This document shows, piece by piece, positions 1 to 12,674 of a stretch of DNA of 64,000 bases. The stretch's first letter is position 1; each line of letters opens with the position of its first letter. This DNA is from Labia minor (lineage: Eukaryota; Arthropoda; Insecta; Dermaptera; Spongiphoridae), in assembly GCA_963082975.1 (NCBI GenBank), contig OY720350.1, positions 37,244,660 to 37,308,659 on the forward strand, written 5' to 3'. The position numbers and the translations under genes were made by a program. The notes below the pieces were generated by a model. It saw only the letters and a program-made list of their open reading frames with translations, did no database searches and was not told where the DNA came from.

Positions 1-1218
1 ATTAAAACTCTACCCTTTAAAGTTCTTTCTGAGAGAGAAGTAAAGAAGAAGTGGTCTAAAAAAGTTAAAAGATCCAAGCAAAGAAAAAAGAAAATATTCT
101 GAAAAACTAGGAAGGATCAGAATTGAAAATGGAAACCTTTTCCTGATCATTAAGGTTTCATAATAAATAAATAATAATAATAAATAAATATGAATATTTA
201 TTTTGAGATGAATAGGTATTTATCATCCATTTAATCGAATACTAGGACATTTCCACTCTATTATTTTTGGTTTCGTTAAAAATAATTAATATGAATATTA
301 TTTAGTTCCTAGATCTCTCTATTGTGGCGCGCATGTCAATTCTATCAAATCAAATCCTTAAGTGGTCTTTTCTTTATACCCCCCAAGTAATTTTATATGA
401 TTTCCTTTTTTAATTAAACAGAATTTATTCTCGAACAATTCTGGCAGATAATAATAATAATAATAATATTTTATTATAAGAAAGCAATGGAATGGATGAT
501 AATGAAGCTAACAAACGAACGGGTAGATTTTATATTTACTTTATTCTCCTTCCTTACTTATTAGATAACTTATAGAAAGAAAATAATAAATCATCTTATT
601 CATTCTTTTACTAAAATATAATTATTTAATGCTTATTTTCACTTATTTCAATTTGCATATTTTTCACTCAAATTGTTAAATCTTGCCTCACTAATACAAT
701 TACACGTTACCTTTACTGGCGTAAACTCCCAAAGGTGCAATAATTATAATCATCTGGTTCACTTGTCATTCAAACATTATTTAAGTCGCTTTCATTTCAG
801 AGAAATTTCCACCTGAAAACACACATTTCTTAAGATTCGTCTTCTTATATATTATCTATATATTGAAAGTATATATGTACTAGATTTATACAACTGGCAT
901 ATACTGGCAACATATTTACCATATATATATACTACATATCTTTATATATAGATATATAGATTTATATATGAAATATTCTTCCGCTTGAATTATTTCACCA
1001 AAGGCATATATCTTATCTATTTACCAGAGGAAATTCTTGGTAATATTTATCAAAAGGCTTGCAATTGATTTCTGAAATAAAAATCAGTTGCCTAATGCTC
1101 TATTCAATCTGTTCGTATATAATTTTTTTATATATTTTTTTCTTCAGAATTTTATATATAAATATATTTGTAAATATAGATTATATATTATTATATTATA
1201 TTATAAATAAATAAATAA

Positions 1219-1222
<4 letters not shown>
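1..1222. other. AT-rich intergenic sequence
   Basis: No open frame with coding character and no recognisable repeat was seen. The stretch is simple AT-rich DNA with short TAA and TATA runs, for example near 452-475 and 920-970. Confidence 0.5.

Positions 1223-1264
<42 letters not shown>
1223..1264. repeat. (AT)n microsatellite
   Basis: About 20 uninterrupted AT dinucleotides, preceded by TAAA repeats. It abuts the left end of the long-inverted-repeat element that follows. Confidence 0.9.
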
Positions 1265-1268
<4 letters not shown>

Positions 1269-2402
1269 TCAATATTTCTTATATCCATTAAATTATTCGT
1301 TATCAAATATCATTGACAAATCCACCTTATGGTTAAAATCTAAATAATAAATATTTAAATAATATTAATTAAAATTAATGATAAATATTTTTCATTTTAT
1401 AAAATAAAATCAATTAAGTTTTGGGAGTAGATTTATAATATTAATTCGTGAGGGTCTCTGTCTGTCCTCATGTTGCTTATGAATCTGAAGATAGCAATGA
1501 TGAAATATTTTAAATTTTAAATTATTTTTAAATAAAATGATAATTATTTATTTGGAATTTAATAAAATATTTTTGGAGTAATAAGTAAAATTCTCTTCAT
1601 CCAATTCTTTATTTCTTTCAATTTTCTCATATCCTTTATTCTCTTAATTTGCTACTACTATCACTTTTAATATCTATCTATCTATCTCTGTGGCTCTACG
1701 GAACTCGAAAGTTCTTGGCCGCAGCAACCACACCCCTCAAGTATTCCTATTTTGAGCCACAAACCTCCAGTCCCTATTCTCTCCCATCTCTCTCACGTCC
1801 ATTCCCACATTATCCACCCACCGCCTCCTTGGTCTTCCAAGCGGACGTTTCCACTGGGTCTCCCCACCAATATATTTTTTCGCCTATCTTTCCTCTCCTA
1901 TTCTAGCCACGTGCCCTGCCCATCGCAGCCTTCTCGATTTTATAATTTTAACTATATCTGGAGATGCAATTCCTCACTTTTAATAACTTATAAAAAAAAT
2001 TATAATTAAAAAAAATTTGGTTAGATTTAATAGAATTAATATTCTAAAAATTTAACATTTAATTAATTAATTAAATTTAAAATCAAATATTAAAGATTTC
2101 TATTTAAGGATAGAGGAACATGGGAAATACGTCGATAATGTTATTCGAAAGCCCCTTCAAGGCGGGCAACCCAAAAGGCGATGTTAATCACGGAGATCAA
2201 AGCAACATGCTTTGGTATTCACACTCCTGTTAATATCTACACTATTACTAACAGTAAAGTTTTTATTTTCAAAAAAAGCAATATTATTTTATTGAGGTTA
2301 TGAGATTATTTAAATATTTATTATTTAGATTTTAACCATAAGGTGGATTTGTCAATGATATTTTATAACGAATAATTTAATGGTATAAGAAATATTGAGT
2401 AC
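1265..2402. mobile_element. Long-terminal-inverted-repeat (foldback-like) element
   Basis: About 100 bases at 1265-1366 recur in inverted orientation at 2303-2402 with only a few mismatches. Both arms contain the string ACAAATCCACCTTATGG. The interior holds a LINE-type 3' fragment (1655-1925) and AT-rich filler. No transposase frame is present, so this looks like a non-autonomous foldback or long-TIR MITE that captured or was hit by a LINE piece. The class is unknown. Confidence 0.6.
1655..1925 (-). mobile_element. LINE 3' fragment (reverse transcriptase C-terminus remnant)
   Basis: Read on the minus strand, this matches the same degenerate LINE tail found at 27040-27365 (+), 58310-58530 (-) and inside the Helitron-like copies. 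Shared words are GGACGTTT/CTTGGAAGACC and the block around GAACTCGAAAGTTCTTGG. The encoded tail elsewhere reads GRLRWAGHVARMGEER, typical of insect non-LTR retrotransposon ORF2 C-termini. Frames are broken here. Confidence 0.6.
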
Positions 2403-2483
2403 AATTATATTATACATGTAATATATACATAGATTTTATTTATGTTGAATATGATTGGAATTATGTAATTGAAACTTTCATTT

Positions 2484-2690
2484 AATATTCAATTGAATTA
2501 ACATTTGGATATGATTTAAGTCTCCAAAGTAATTTTATACAAAAGATAATCTTACAAGATAACCACTCCAAAGGATAGAGAGTGAAAGGGCAAAGGGATT
2601 AAAGTACCACTTTAATATAATATTATCAAGACATTCCTACTCAAGTCATTATCATAGTTTAACGACCTTCTAGATTTTCTACCGGATCAG
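2484..2690 (+). repeat. Interspersed repeat, first copy
   Basis: About 200 bases closely resemble 46128-46325 (+). Shared strings include TTCAATTGAATTAACATTTGG and GATTAAAGTACCACTTTAA. No coding content or clear termini were seen. Confidence 0.7.
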
Positions 2691-5525
2691 TATAGTATAT
2701 ATTATTTCCACATAAAGGTACTATTGATAATGTGACATTTCAAGCTATAACTCGGTTATAAGACTATTGAAGATAAAAACTGAAAATTATGAATTTTATA
2801 TACCATTTTATTATAAAACAGTTTTACTCAACTGGACAAGCCGAAACAAAATAATATATTGTTGAGCATGTCGGATCACCTGTGCCAGTAGTGAAGGAGT
2901 TAAAAAAGAATTCTCAACTCTTTCACACTGGGAGTAAAATAAAATTAATTGGGAAATGAACCCTGAAATAAACTTCACCAAAGAGGGCAGTACGTTTGAC
3001 TATTAGTGCTTAAGCGATTCGCCTTGGAGAACCAAGATCGGAAAGAAATAATAACAAATCAAATTAATCAAAAAATCCGATGCTAACATATGGACCTGCA
3101 AAGGAAAAAATAGATTCACTTTTTTACAAATAAAAGAAAAGGGTTCGTTGCCACGTTATAATATTTAATGAAAAGAAAATTAATATAAAGTAAAAATAAA
3201 ATGAAATTGATATAAAATTAAAAGGATTAAATTATTATTTATTAAATTAAAATTTACAAATTAAATATATAAAAAAATAAAAAGAAATTAAATGCTAACA
3301 AATACTCAGCTAAAACAAACCAAGTTTACAAAAAAATAACAATAATAATAACTCAACACAGTTTAAAAACCAAAAACGTGGTTAACATAAAAATGGCGAA
3401 TTCACAGCCAAAAGCCAAAAGCGTTTAAAGTTTAAACGATATCGAAGTCCAAAATGCAAGTGAAGATATCAAATCTTCAGGGAGAAGCCCTTGGCTAACA
3501 TCAACTAAAGGTATGATTGGCTGTGAGGGATCATGTGACCCTTTTGTAAAGTCAAAATAGCGACTGAACAGACCGTGGTCATGTGGCTGAATATAAATAT
3601 ACAAAAAAATATATATAAAAGAAAAAATTATAAAAATTATATAAAAATAAATTGATATTAAAATAAATAAATCTAAATCAGGGAGAGCCTTTAACATCAA
3701 CAATAGGATTTATTATTTAATTATTTGAATCAATTTAAGAAATTATAAAGGACATATAATAAAAATCACTAATAATTTACTGATTATTTACTTATATAAC
3801 TGTAAAGCATATTTATGTATATATCTGTAAATCTACAGTACTAGAATGTTATCTCGATACATTTCTTAATAACTTACAATTTTCTTTTAAGTTTTTAACC
3901 TGATCTCAAAATTTTCCCTATAATCTAATTTACTTGCCTTTCTTCATCCATTTAAACCTCCTGACTCGTTTCTTTAACTCTTTCTATAACAATAATAATC
4001 TTTTGATTCATAAATTTTACCAAGAATCCAATTTTTAACAATCACAATCTATTCTCGACTCCAAAAGTCATGAATCCCATTTACCTCTATACTTTACAAT
4101 GTTAATAAATTCATGTAATTTTTGTGTTTTGGTGAAACATGAAATCATCAATATCATTGTTTAATTAAGATATTTTTTTTTCAGCTATTTTTTGGGAAAT
4201 CCATGGTTGAATGGTCTTCGTAAAAGATCTAAACCGAAGAAACGTTTTATCAGAAAATTTTCTTCACGATCGAATACAAAATTTGATTAGTAAGTATTTT
4301 ATTAATAATAATTAGAAATAAAAAAAATATGAAAATACAATAGTCTAAAAAGTAAGATAATTCTATTTATATTCTGTTTCTACATACTTATATGAATTAT
4401 AAACTGAAGGTTAAGATCGATTAAACAGTGATTTTTAAATTTAAATTGGAGAAATTTTATTAGCTGTTGTTGAGAAGTATTTTCCCTCAATAAGTCATAA
4501 ACTGATTAATCTCGTATATTTAAATAGATACTTGATTTTTCTTGGTGAACTTTAATGGCAGACATATTTGGACAATTTCATTCAATTAAAACTATGTATA
4601 AAATGGTTCTCTTCTATCAGAGCTATGAGATTTTCGTTTTATTAACCATTCTCTAGTATTATCGATAATTCTAGAAACCGAACATTAATTTGATTTGTGT
4701 AATAATTGTTTTCACAAAAATATAAACCAAATATGTATAAATGGCTCTCGGATAATTGCCCTGCTGATAAAATGTCATGTTCTGGCATCAAATACAGACA
4801 ACAAAATCCGAATTGGATTTGAATATCCAATCAATCATAAATTTATAAAAATACTAATATTTCCATTAATAGGACTTTATGATTTCATTGACAAATATAG
4901 GGTATGCGGGAAGTATAGATGAATATTTAAGTGCTGCCAACAGTTTTTTTTTTTGTTTTGTTTTTCCATGAAGTAACTTCTCCCATTTATGTTTGAAATA
5001 TTATATCCGTCATATGGCCATTAATGTTTCCTCTAAGCTATTTCTCCAAAAATTGTATTCAACATAAATAAGTTTGCACATAGGTAAAAAACATTTAGGG
5101 AATACAAATGATTACAACGTACAATGCGTTCATTGAAGTTCTCGTTGACACATTCACAAAGATCTACCCTTTGATATCATTATCCAATTAGTGTATTGTT
5201 TGTGGATTGTTCACGTACTTTTTTGACATGACAAAAATCTTAACAAAAAAAGTTGTGAAACGTAATTTGGCAGACATTCCTGGTTGCCGCGAAAAAGAAG
5301 ATAATTTTTGAGGAAATTTTTTATTCAGTGCAATCGTTTCACGGGATGACATGTTCTACCACAAATCTAAAATCACTATATCATCTCAACAATGGGAAAA
5401 ATAATCAGAGGAGGTTATAACACAATCACAGTAGCAAAATTCAAATTCGTGCTTACTTCCCAGGTGTCGTTTATAAATGAATTTTAGGTAAAATATATTT
5501 CACAGATAAAAAATATTTCACTCGT

Positions 5526-5556
<31 letters not shown>

Positions 5557-6745
5557 CAATAATTTTATTACTAAATAAAAGAACAATTTATATTTATTTG
5601 TGCAAAGAATATATATTTTTAAGTCTTAAATAAATCTATTTTCATAATTTTTAATATCAATTTATATAATTATACATAAGTATATGTATATATATATATA
5701 ATTTTTTATATAATTACTTTAAACTATATGTAAGAAATATTCATTAATATATTCATTAATAAAATAAAAAAAATAATTTAGGAAAAAAATTAATTCCAAA
5801 TCAAACGTTCATTATTTTTGATAAAAGCAAGAGAATCGAAAAATTATAATATATCTGTCATAAATAATTTTTTTTTTTTGATTTTTAATGAGTTTTGGCA
5901 TCTATTTTTAATTTGCCAGCCTTTGCATTCCAGTACTAATTTTTAAATTTATATGAAGTTGGCGAGGTTCGAATCCTCGATATTTAGCATACCAACACTT
6001 CATCATGGTCAGTAAATAAAGTTAAGTTAATATTAATCATATATAAATATTTAATTTAACAATGTAATATTTTTTACAAATAATTTTTATAAATATTATG
6101 TATTATAAATTATTATAATTTAATTTACTTAAGGTATTTTGGTAGCCGCAATAATCCGAAGTCAAAAAAAATAACTTTATTTTTTTTTACAAATAATTAT
6201 CCAAAGCATGCTATAATAATAACACACAAATTTATTCGATTCAATTTAATACGAGTTATAATTAAATAATTATAATAATGTCATAAATAAAATATTAATT
6301 GACTAGTACTCAACTGTCACTAGATGATACCATCTTTAAATGATTTTTAGGTTGGTATTTGAACTACAGTCAAATTAAAAAATTAATTAAATTAAAACTA
6401 TGAGGTAAATTGTTTTAAAATTTTTACAGTATATGTTTGAGAAACCGTTTTATGTATTAGAAGGTTTTTTTGTCTCAATTTCTTACAAAGACTCAATTTC
6501 TGGAGTTATTGTACAAGGAAACTCAGAGGAGCTCATGTAATTTTGCATAACTTTAATTAATTATATGTCTTAAACTGTGTGGTAAAAAATTTAGATTGTT
6601 TATTCTATAAGTGTACTTAATTATAATCTTTCTGAGAAATATAAAAAATATAGGGCCAAGTTTAAGACATTTTGCTAGTAAACTACCTTAATATAAAATA
6701 TTTTTGTAATTTAAATTAAATTTAAATTTTGTTATCAAACACCCG
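2691..6745. other. AT-rich sequence without recognisable genes
   Basis: Only short open frames without coding character occur (for example minus-strand frames near 3425-3703 and 4642-4830). A GGTTCGAATCC box near 5966 lacks a matching A box and is not a tRNA. A short ATA microsatellite lies near 5526-5555. Confidence 0.5.
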
Positions 6746-6951
6746 TCTAGCCTATTAATAATCGATATTTTGGATAAAATTAAAAGCGATATATAAGAAT
6801 TATTTTTTAATTAAAATTTGTTTTATTTATTAATTATATTAATTATATTTTATTTATTTATTATTTTTTATTTTTTAATAAAAAATAATTCTTATATATC
6901 GCTTTTAATTTTATCCAAAATATCGATTATTATTAGACTAAACCAATCGTT
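6746..6951. mobile_element. Palindromic MITE / large hairpin
   Basis: The left arm, around 6746-6816, is repeated inverted at about 6877-6951, with the string TATTTTGGATAAAATTAAAA in the left arm and its complement on the right. The arms are nearly perfect for some 60 bases and are separated by an AT loop. There is no coding capacity. It would fold into a long hairpin if transcribed. Confidence 0.7.
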
Positions 6952-9395
6952 AATAAAAAAAATTAAAATTTAAATTAAATTGCAAAAATTATTTTCTAAT
7001 GCATTTAATAAATTGAATAAATAAATTAAATAATTTTAATATTTATTTGTAAAAATATTAAATTATAAATATTATTAAATTAAATTTTCGATGTCGAGAT
7101 TTTGATGTTTTTATACTTTTTGAAGATCCCTGAATCATTTTCAAAATGTCTGTGTGTGTGTGTGTGTAGACAAGATTATACTTATAATTTATAATTTAAT
7201 ATAAATTAAATTTAATTTAAATTTAAATATAATATATTGTAACATATATGTGAAAAATACCCTTTATAGACATAAATTAGTGAAAATAATAAATTTTACA
7301 TGCATTGACATCATCAAGTGCTCACCCTCAATAAATTAAATTTATAAAACTTGAATAAAGACAAAATATTTCATGAATTCTTTTTTTTTAAACTCATCTT
7401 GTTGCCAATATTTGCGAGAAGATACCAAGAAGATGAGTGGTGAGTTAGTGGAAAGTTACCAGAGGCATCTTGGTGGGGGATAAATATTTTTCCTTATTCA
7501 TGTAACGAGAATTTCGAATCAGTATATAGTTCTGGAGCGAGACAAATATCCCTTGCAAGAGAGACATACAGCTAAGTGGTCGACCCTTATTAAAAATTGC
7601 AATTGCTCCTTAATTCTAAATTTCATTTAATTTATAATATTTACAAATAACTGTACCTTATCATCAAACAGCTCTTTATATAATTTCTATATTATCAATT
7701 ATTATTATATTCAATTCTTTTAGTATTAAATATTTAATTTTATTTTAATTTTACATCTCTGACTTTTCTTTTGAACGAATTCAATTTTACCCTTTGCCTA
7801 ATCAACCTTCGCGGATTCATTAAACTATTTGTTATTCAAAAGAGTGCTACCAATTTATTAATTATTAATTTTCAAACCCATTTTTCCTATTAACCAACCC
7901 ATACTAAAGCCTCCAATATACGACAATAGGTTAATTAATCCGATTCAAATTTGTGAGATAGTCGAGTGGAGACACTCCAGATTTTTTTTTTAAATTTTAA
8001 CCAAAATAAACCTTTTTAAATTATGTTTTTCAAGTGAAATTTAAAACATTTATTTCCAGAAAATCTTAAAATGATATTTCTGGGAAAAATTTTAATTTCT
8101 AAAAAATTACTATCATAATAACTTTTCACATGAATATTTACAAATATAAAACCAAAGTAATTATTATTATTATAATATTATTTATTAATTGAACTAAAAA
8201 TACAGTCCATTATCTATTTTATATTAAAATTATCTTATAATTCATTGATACATTTTATATATTTGGTTTTTATAGCAATGACGATTAAATATTAATAGTA
8301 TTCTAATTCATCCAATACAAAAAATTATTTATTTATTTAACTATTCAATAAATATTTCATTGGTGTACATTTCTTTTCATTCACAATTTAAATCATTGAT
8401 GATATAATCATAGTATACCATTTAAATATTTATTTACATTATATTTATGTATTTCTATAATATTTTGAAAATAAAAATAAATCAAAATATAGCTACTTTA
8501 TGATAATATTTAACATTAATTAATATTGTTTTTAGTTAACATTTATTCATTTATTTATGTATATAGGTATATATTTCAATATTCGCGAGGCTATGAGGGA
8601 TGAAAAAAATTGTTACTACATAGATGATAATATCGAGTTATAAATATTTTATAGGATAAAATATTATTCTTTTTTCGGATAGAATTTATGAAATAAGAGT
8701 AAAAAAAAAACAAACCAAAAGGGCTCGACTATTTCAGTTGTAAATCATTGGTTCAATTTGGTACCACCTTAAAAATGGGAGATATTGGAGACATATATTT
8801 TTTCTTCCCTCTTTTATTGCGGTCATATTAAAATGATAGATGATTTAATCTAGATTAGCGATTCCGATTATACTTGTCAAATGGTGGAATAAAAAGCTAT
8901 AAATTGTGAATTTATTTTAGCAAATAAACGCAAGCAATCTCATACAAAAAGATGTGGTTCGGGGTATAATTGCAATTTATGAACTCTCGAAAAATGAAAT
9001 AACATCTATCAATATCTAATCTAGTAGTAATAAAATATACCTATTTACCCACCATAACAATTTAGAATAAAATATTAATATATATTTTGAAAGAGATTTA
9101 AATATGACAAATCATATATGAATTATAAATTAAAAAGGATTTTAAAAGTTTCAAATGCGGCGTTTTATAATCACTTTAACATATTTATTCAACTGGCCAT
9201 CTGTGTTCCATTTTATTTTACACGCTTTTATTTAGTTTCACCTCGTGTCCTGTCGTCAAATCTTGCAAAGTCAATTTGACCCACTTCGTAATGTTCGAAT
9301 GAGCTGAAATTTTGCATACATATGTAACTCCGATGACAATGCAATATTCAGATTCATCCCAGGTTACCTGGGAGGTATTATTTTATAACAATTAC
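6952..9395. other. AT-rich sequence with small repeat fragments
   Basis: Fragments at about 7085-7180 (TCGATGTCGAGATTTTGATG, then a TG run) and 7945-7985 (GATAGTCGAGTGGAGACACT) belong to the repeat family seen in full at 48430-49032. The rest shows no gene and no clear element. Confidence 0.5.
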
Positions 9396-9407
9396 TAATT
9401 ATATAAT

Positions 9408-9678
9408 CTTCTTCTTCTTCGTTGTCGATAACTTCCTAGCGGAAGTGTCGTGGCCCTAATAACTCCACAGGAGTCATAGGGTGTTCATGGGAAAATTTGA
9501 CCGAAGTGGTTTCCCCTTGCCTTCTTCGGTGGGGCAGCCGATGTTAAATTGAATTAAATTTTTATATTTATTAATTTATTAATTAAATAAATATATAATC
9601 TTGAGTTCTATGCTGGGATTCGAACTCTGGCTTCCTGTGTAGAAATCTAGTACTCTACCCACTCAGCCATGCTGCCCC
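9408..9678 (-). mobile_element. tRNA-derived SINE with target-site duplication
   Basis: On the minus strand the element starts GGGGCAGCATGGCTGAGTGG, containing a pol III A box, and has a B box (GTTCGAATCCC) about 40 bases later. It ends in a GAA-repeat tail (the GAAGAAGAAG at 9408-9420). A 12-base direct repeat, TAATTATATAAT, flanks it at 9396-9407 and 9679-9690, as expected for LINE-mediated insertion. Confidence 0.85.
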
Positions 9679-9769
9679 TAATTATATAATACATATATTG
9701 ATAAATAGTAATTATCTATAAATATTTATAGTATATTAAATAAGAGCTAATTTAATTTTTTATCAAAAA

Positions 9770-9818
9770 ACCTGAGTTTCATTGAAAAAGTCACGGACTT
9801 ATTGACCTCCCCTCGTAG
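9770..9818. mobile_element. Isolated mariner terminal repeat
   Basis: The string AAAAGTCACGGACTTATTGACCT matches the terminal repeat of the mariner copy ending at 63361 except for a few bases. Only the terminus remains. Confidence 0.5.
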
Positions 9819-9965
9819 CTCATTTGAATTAAATAATTTATTATAAAAGTTATCATTTTAATTAAATTAATTTAAATCGTGTTTAATTATTTTATAAAAA
9901 TAAGATACTTTATTTTTTAATTTCAATATCAATTAAAGTAATGGTGACATTGTTTTTGAAAAGAT

Positions 9966-11469
9966 CAGTGGTGCAACCAGGATTTGATCCTGGAGGGGGA
10001 GGGGTTTGACTAGCCGTTCCACCTTCCTTTGGCGGGGTTCCCCCCACCCCCCAGGGCTCTCTCAAATAAAATTTTCATAAAGATTTTTTTTTTAATTTAA
10101 ATATTTAAAAAAGTTTTGTAAATAAAACACTGATATTACAAAATCTGGCAAAATATTTAATTTTGTATTTTATTTTATTTACTCGTATTCACAGTTTTAG
10201 AAAAAAAAATATTTTTTTCCAGCTATAAGTAGGTCATTTTAGTTTTCCTCATGGAATGATGATATCTTATACGATGGTCGGAAAATATTGAAAAATTTTG
10301 CTCCGAGATTTTTAGGATCTCCACTTTTCAGACGGTTCTGAATCCAAACCTCCAAAAAAAATTTTTGATCCGGCCGGCCGGCCGTTCGTTACCGAGGTTA
10401 CGTCTAAATGAGATATTGTCTTGAAATTTGATATTTAAATGTTTTTTTTGAAATGATGGGCGGGGATTGGATTGTTTTTGGACAAGATCGGACCATAAGT
10501 AAGGGTAGTTTAAAGAGGTGTAAAATCACATTTTATTGATTTTCTCAATAAATACCGATTTTTATGAGAATTATCATACTATCGTATTAAATTTATAGGG
10601 AAAAGTTTCATTATATTCATTTTTACATAAACTTAATAATAAAGGAGTCATTTATAAAAAACTACTTTAAGATGTCGAAAGCTTTTCGTCCAGTAGCAGG
10701 ATATTTTGAAAAAATTAAACTTAAGAAAATTTAGAAAAAAATAGATTTTATATGACGGAACTGAACCTCCCGAACCCCCCCCCCCCCACCGGCTTCCCTG
10801 GCTACGTGAAAAAACGAAATTCGATTTTCATATATATATAAACAAATTAAAAAAATTACCTTTTCAGTTGTGAGATCAACTATTTCTTTATTGTTTTCTT
10901 CGTTATTCCTATTAACACAATCTGCTGTTTCTGAAGGTCCAGCTTCACTATCTAATTCTTAAATGGAAAAGTATTTAAGAATTAATTCACTAATTTAAAA
11001 AAAAAAAATTAAATCTTACCTTTTTTCTTATTTTGAAAAAAAAATCTGTAATTAGTCTTCGCTTTATAATTTTTATGAAATTAGCAATTAATTTATTAAT
11101 TTATTAATTTATTAATAATAAAAAATATTTAGAATTTAAGTAATTTGAGTATGAAATAATAGTCAAATTTGGAAATTTAACTATCATCTAGTAATCTTAT
11201 ATTAAGTCTTTTGTTTTTTATGATTTAGGAGTAATAATAAAAGAATTTTTTTATTTTTTATATTAAATTCTTTACGAAAAAATAAGCAATTTTTATTTTT
11301 GTTAAATTTTTTTTTTTTCAAATAAAAATGATTATATTTTTTCTTTTCTATTTGTAATATAGTACATTATGTATTGTACATAATATATACTATATAGCAA
11401 CTTGAATTTTTTTTCTCTCCTAGGGGGGGGGGGGTTAAAACCCTATAAAAACCGCTGGTTGCGCCACTG
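9966..11469. mobile_element. Non-autonomous hAT element (1.5 kb)
   Basis: The terminal inverted repeats read CAGTGGTGCAACCAG at the left end and CAGTGGCGCAACCAG on the complement of the right end. Near-identical 8-base target duplications flank it: GAAAAGAT (9958-9965) and GAATAGAT (11470-11477). The interior has poly-C/poly-G runs (about 10775, 11425) and no transposase frame. It is an internally divergent hAT derivative. Confidence 0.8.
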
Positions 11470-11524
11470 GAATAGATATATGTATATATAAACCAATAAT
11501 ATAATAATAATCAGTTCCCTATAT

Positions 11525-11784
11525 CAGTGCTTCTCAAACTTTTTGAAGTCACGGCCCCCTTGGAACGCAAATCAATATGTCAAGGCCCTCCTAAATTTTT
11601 TTTAGTTTAGATTGCTTAAATTTATAATTTTAAATTTCTATATGCAAACTTTTACTAGTAAATACATGCATCTACTAATGTTTACAATGACTTTATTTAA
11701 TTATTATAATTTATGTGTCACATTATTCGAAATTCCACGGCCCCCTGCGGACAATCCAGCGGCCCACCACTTTGAGAAGCCCTG
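11525..11784. mobile_element. hAT (Charlie-like) MITE
   Basis: The left end, CAGTGCTTCTCAAACTTT, pairs with the complement of the right end, CAGGGCTTCTCAAAGTGG. Imperfect 8-base duplications CCCTATAT and TCCTATAC flank it. At 260 bp it is non-coding. The small frame at 11612-11806 is incidental. Confidence 0.75.
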
Positions 11785-12009
11785 TCCTATACCATTCATA
11801 CTATAACCTGAAATCATAAACCGGGTGAAATTTCTGTCAAGACTAAAAATTAGTAAATAAAAAAAAATATAAAAAAACTTTTTAAAACACGCTTTTATTT
11901 AAATGCAGTAAAAAGGGGAAAATAATTTCTCCACAAACACCACGATTTCTTTACAATTAATCATATCTAAAAATGAAAGCGTGGGCCTCAAACATCCAAG
12001 TAAAATAAG

Positions 12010-12653
12010 TTGACCTGTGGCCAGGTCCGAACCGACCGACGGTTTGAAATAAATTAATTTCCAGCTACAGAAACAATTTCAAATAATTTTAATATATCTA
12101 TTAATGTAATAAAAAACAGATATGGATACATAAATAATAAATATAAACATTTTTAATTTTATTTTATTTATAATATATATGCAAGACCAGGCTGTGACGT
12201 CAAGCATGGCTGGATGACGTCATATAATTTTAAATCAAGAAAAAACTTATAAATATGATTTTTTTCGAGGATAAAACCAATACAAAATGCATGATTCGTG
12301 GTGATATATAAAAAAATCTTCTTTGGTGTGAAAATAACCCTTTCCTTCCTATCGTCGATCGCTAATACTACCACTTCCGGTTTCCGGAATTGCACCAAAA
12401 GTTGATCAATTCATCCCACTGATGCATTAAGTAAATATACCAAATTTCATCAAAATCGGTTGAGCCGTTCAGGCTGTACACATCTATACGGACGGACAGA
12501 CGGACGGACAGACGGACAGACAGACGGACAGACATCATGCTCAAAATACTTTTTTCTGTTTAGAAAATGCATGATTCGTGGAGATATGTAAAAATCTCCA
12601 CATGTGAAATTTGGTGTGAAAACAATACCTCCCTTACTATCGTCGGTCGGTAA
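12010..12653 (+). mobile_element. GACG-minisatellite repeat family, copy A
   Basis: Starts TTGACCTGTGGCCAGGTCCG and ends TATCGTCGGTCGGTAA. It carries the box CAAATTTCATCAAAATCGGT followed by a GACG/GACA minisatellite at about 12493-12533. Other copies lie at 13235-13865 (+), 34386-35436 (-, two joined) and 53961-54564 (-). CCGACCGACG occurs near both ends in inverted orientation. The class is unknown and no protein is encoded. Confidence 0.8.
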
Positions 12654-12674
12654 AAATGCAAATTCTACTTCAAA

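Noticed and set aside
3425..3703. 92-residue minus-strand frame
   Set aside because: Hydrophobic low-complexity residues from AT-rich DNA. No domain or splice evidence.
5955..5980. GGTTCGAATCC box suggestive of a tRNA
   Set aside because: No A box at the expected distance and no cloverleaf stems.
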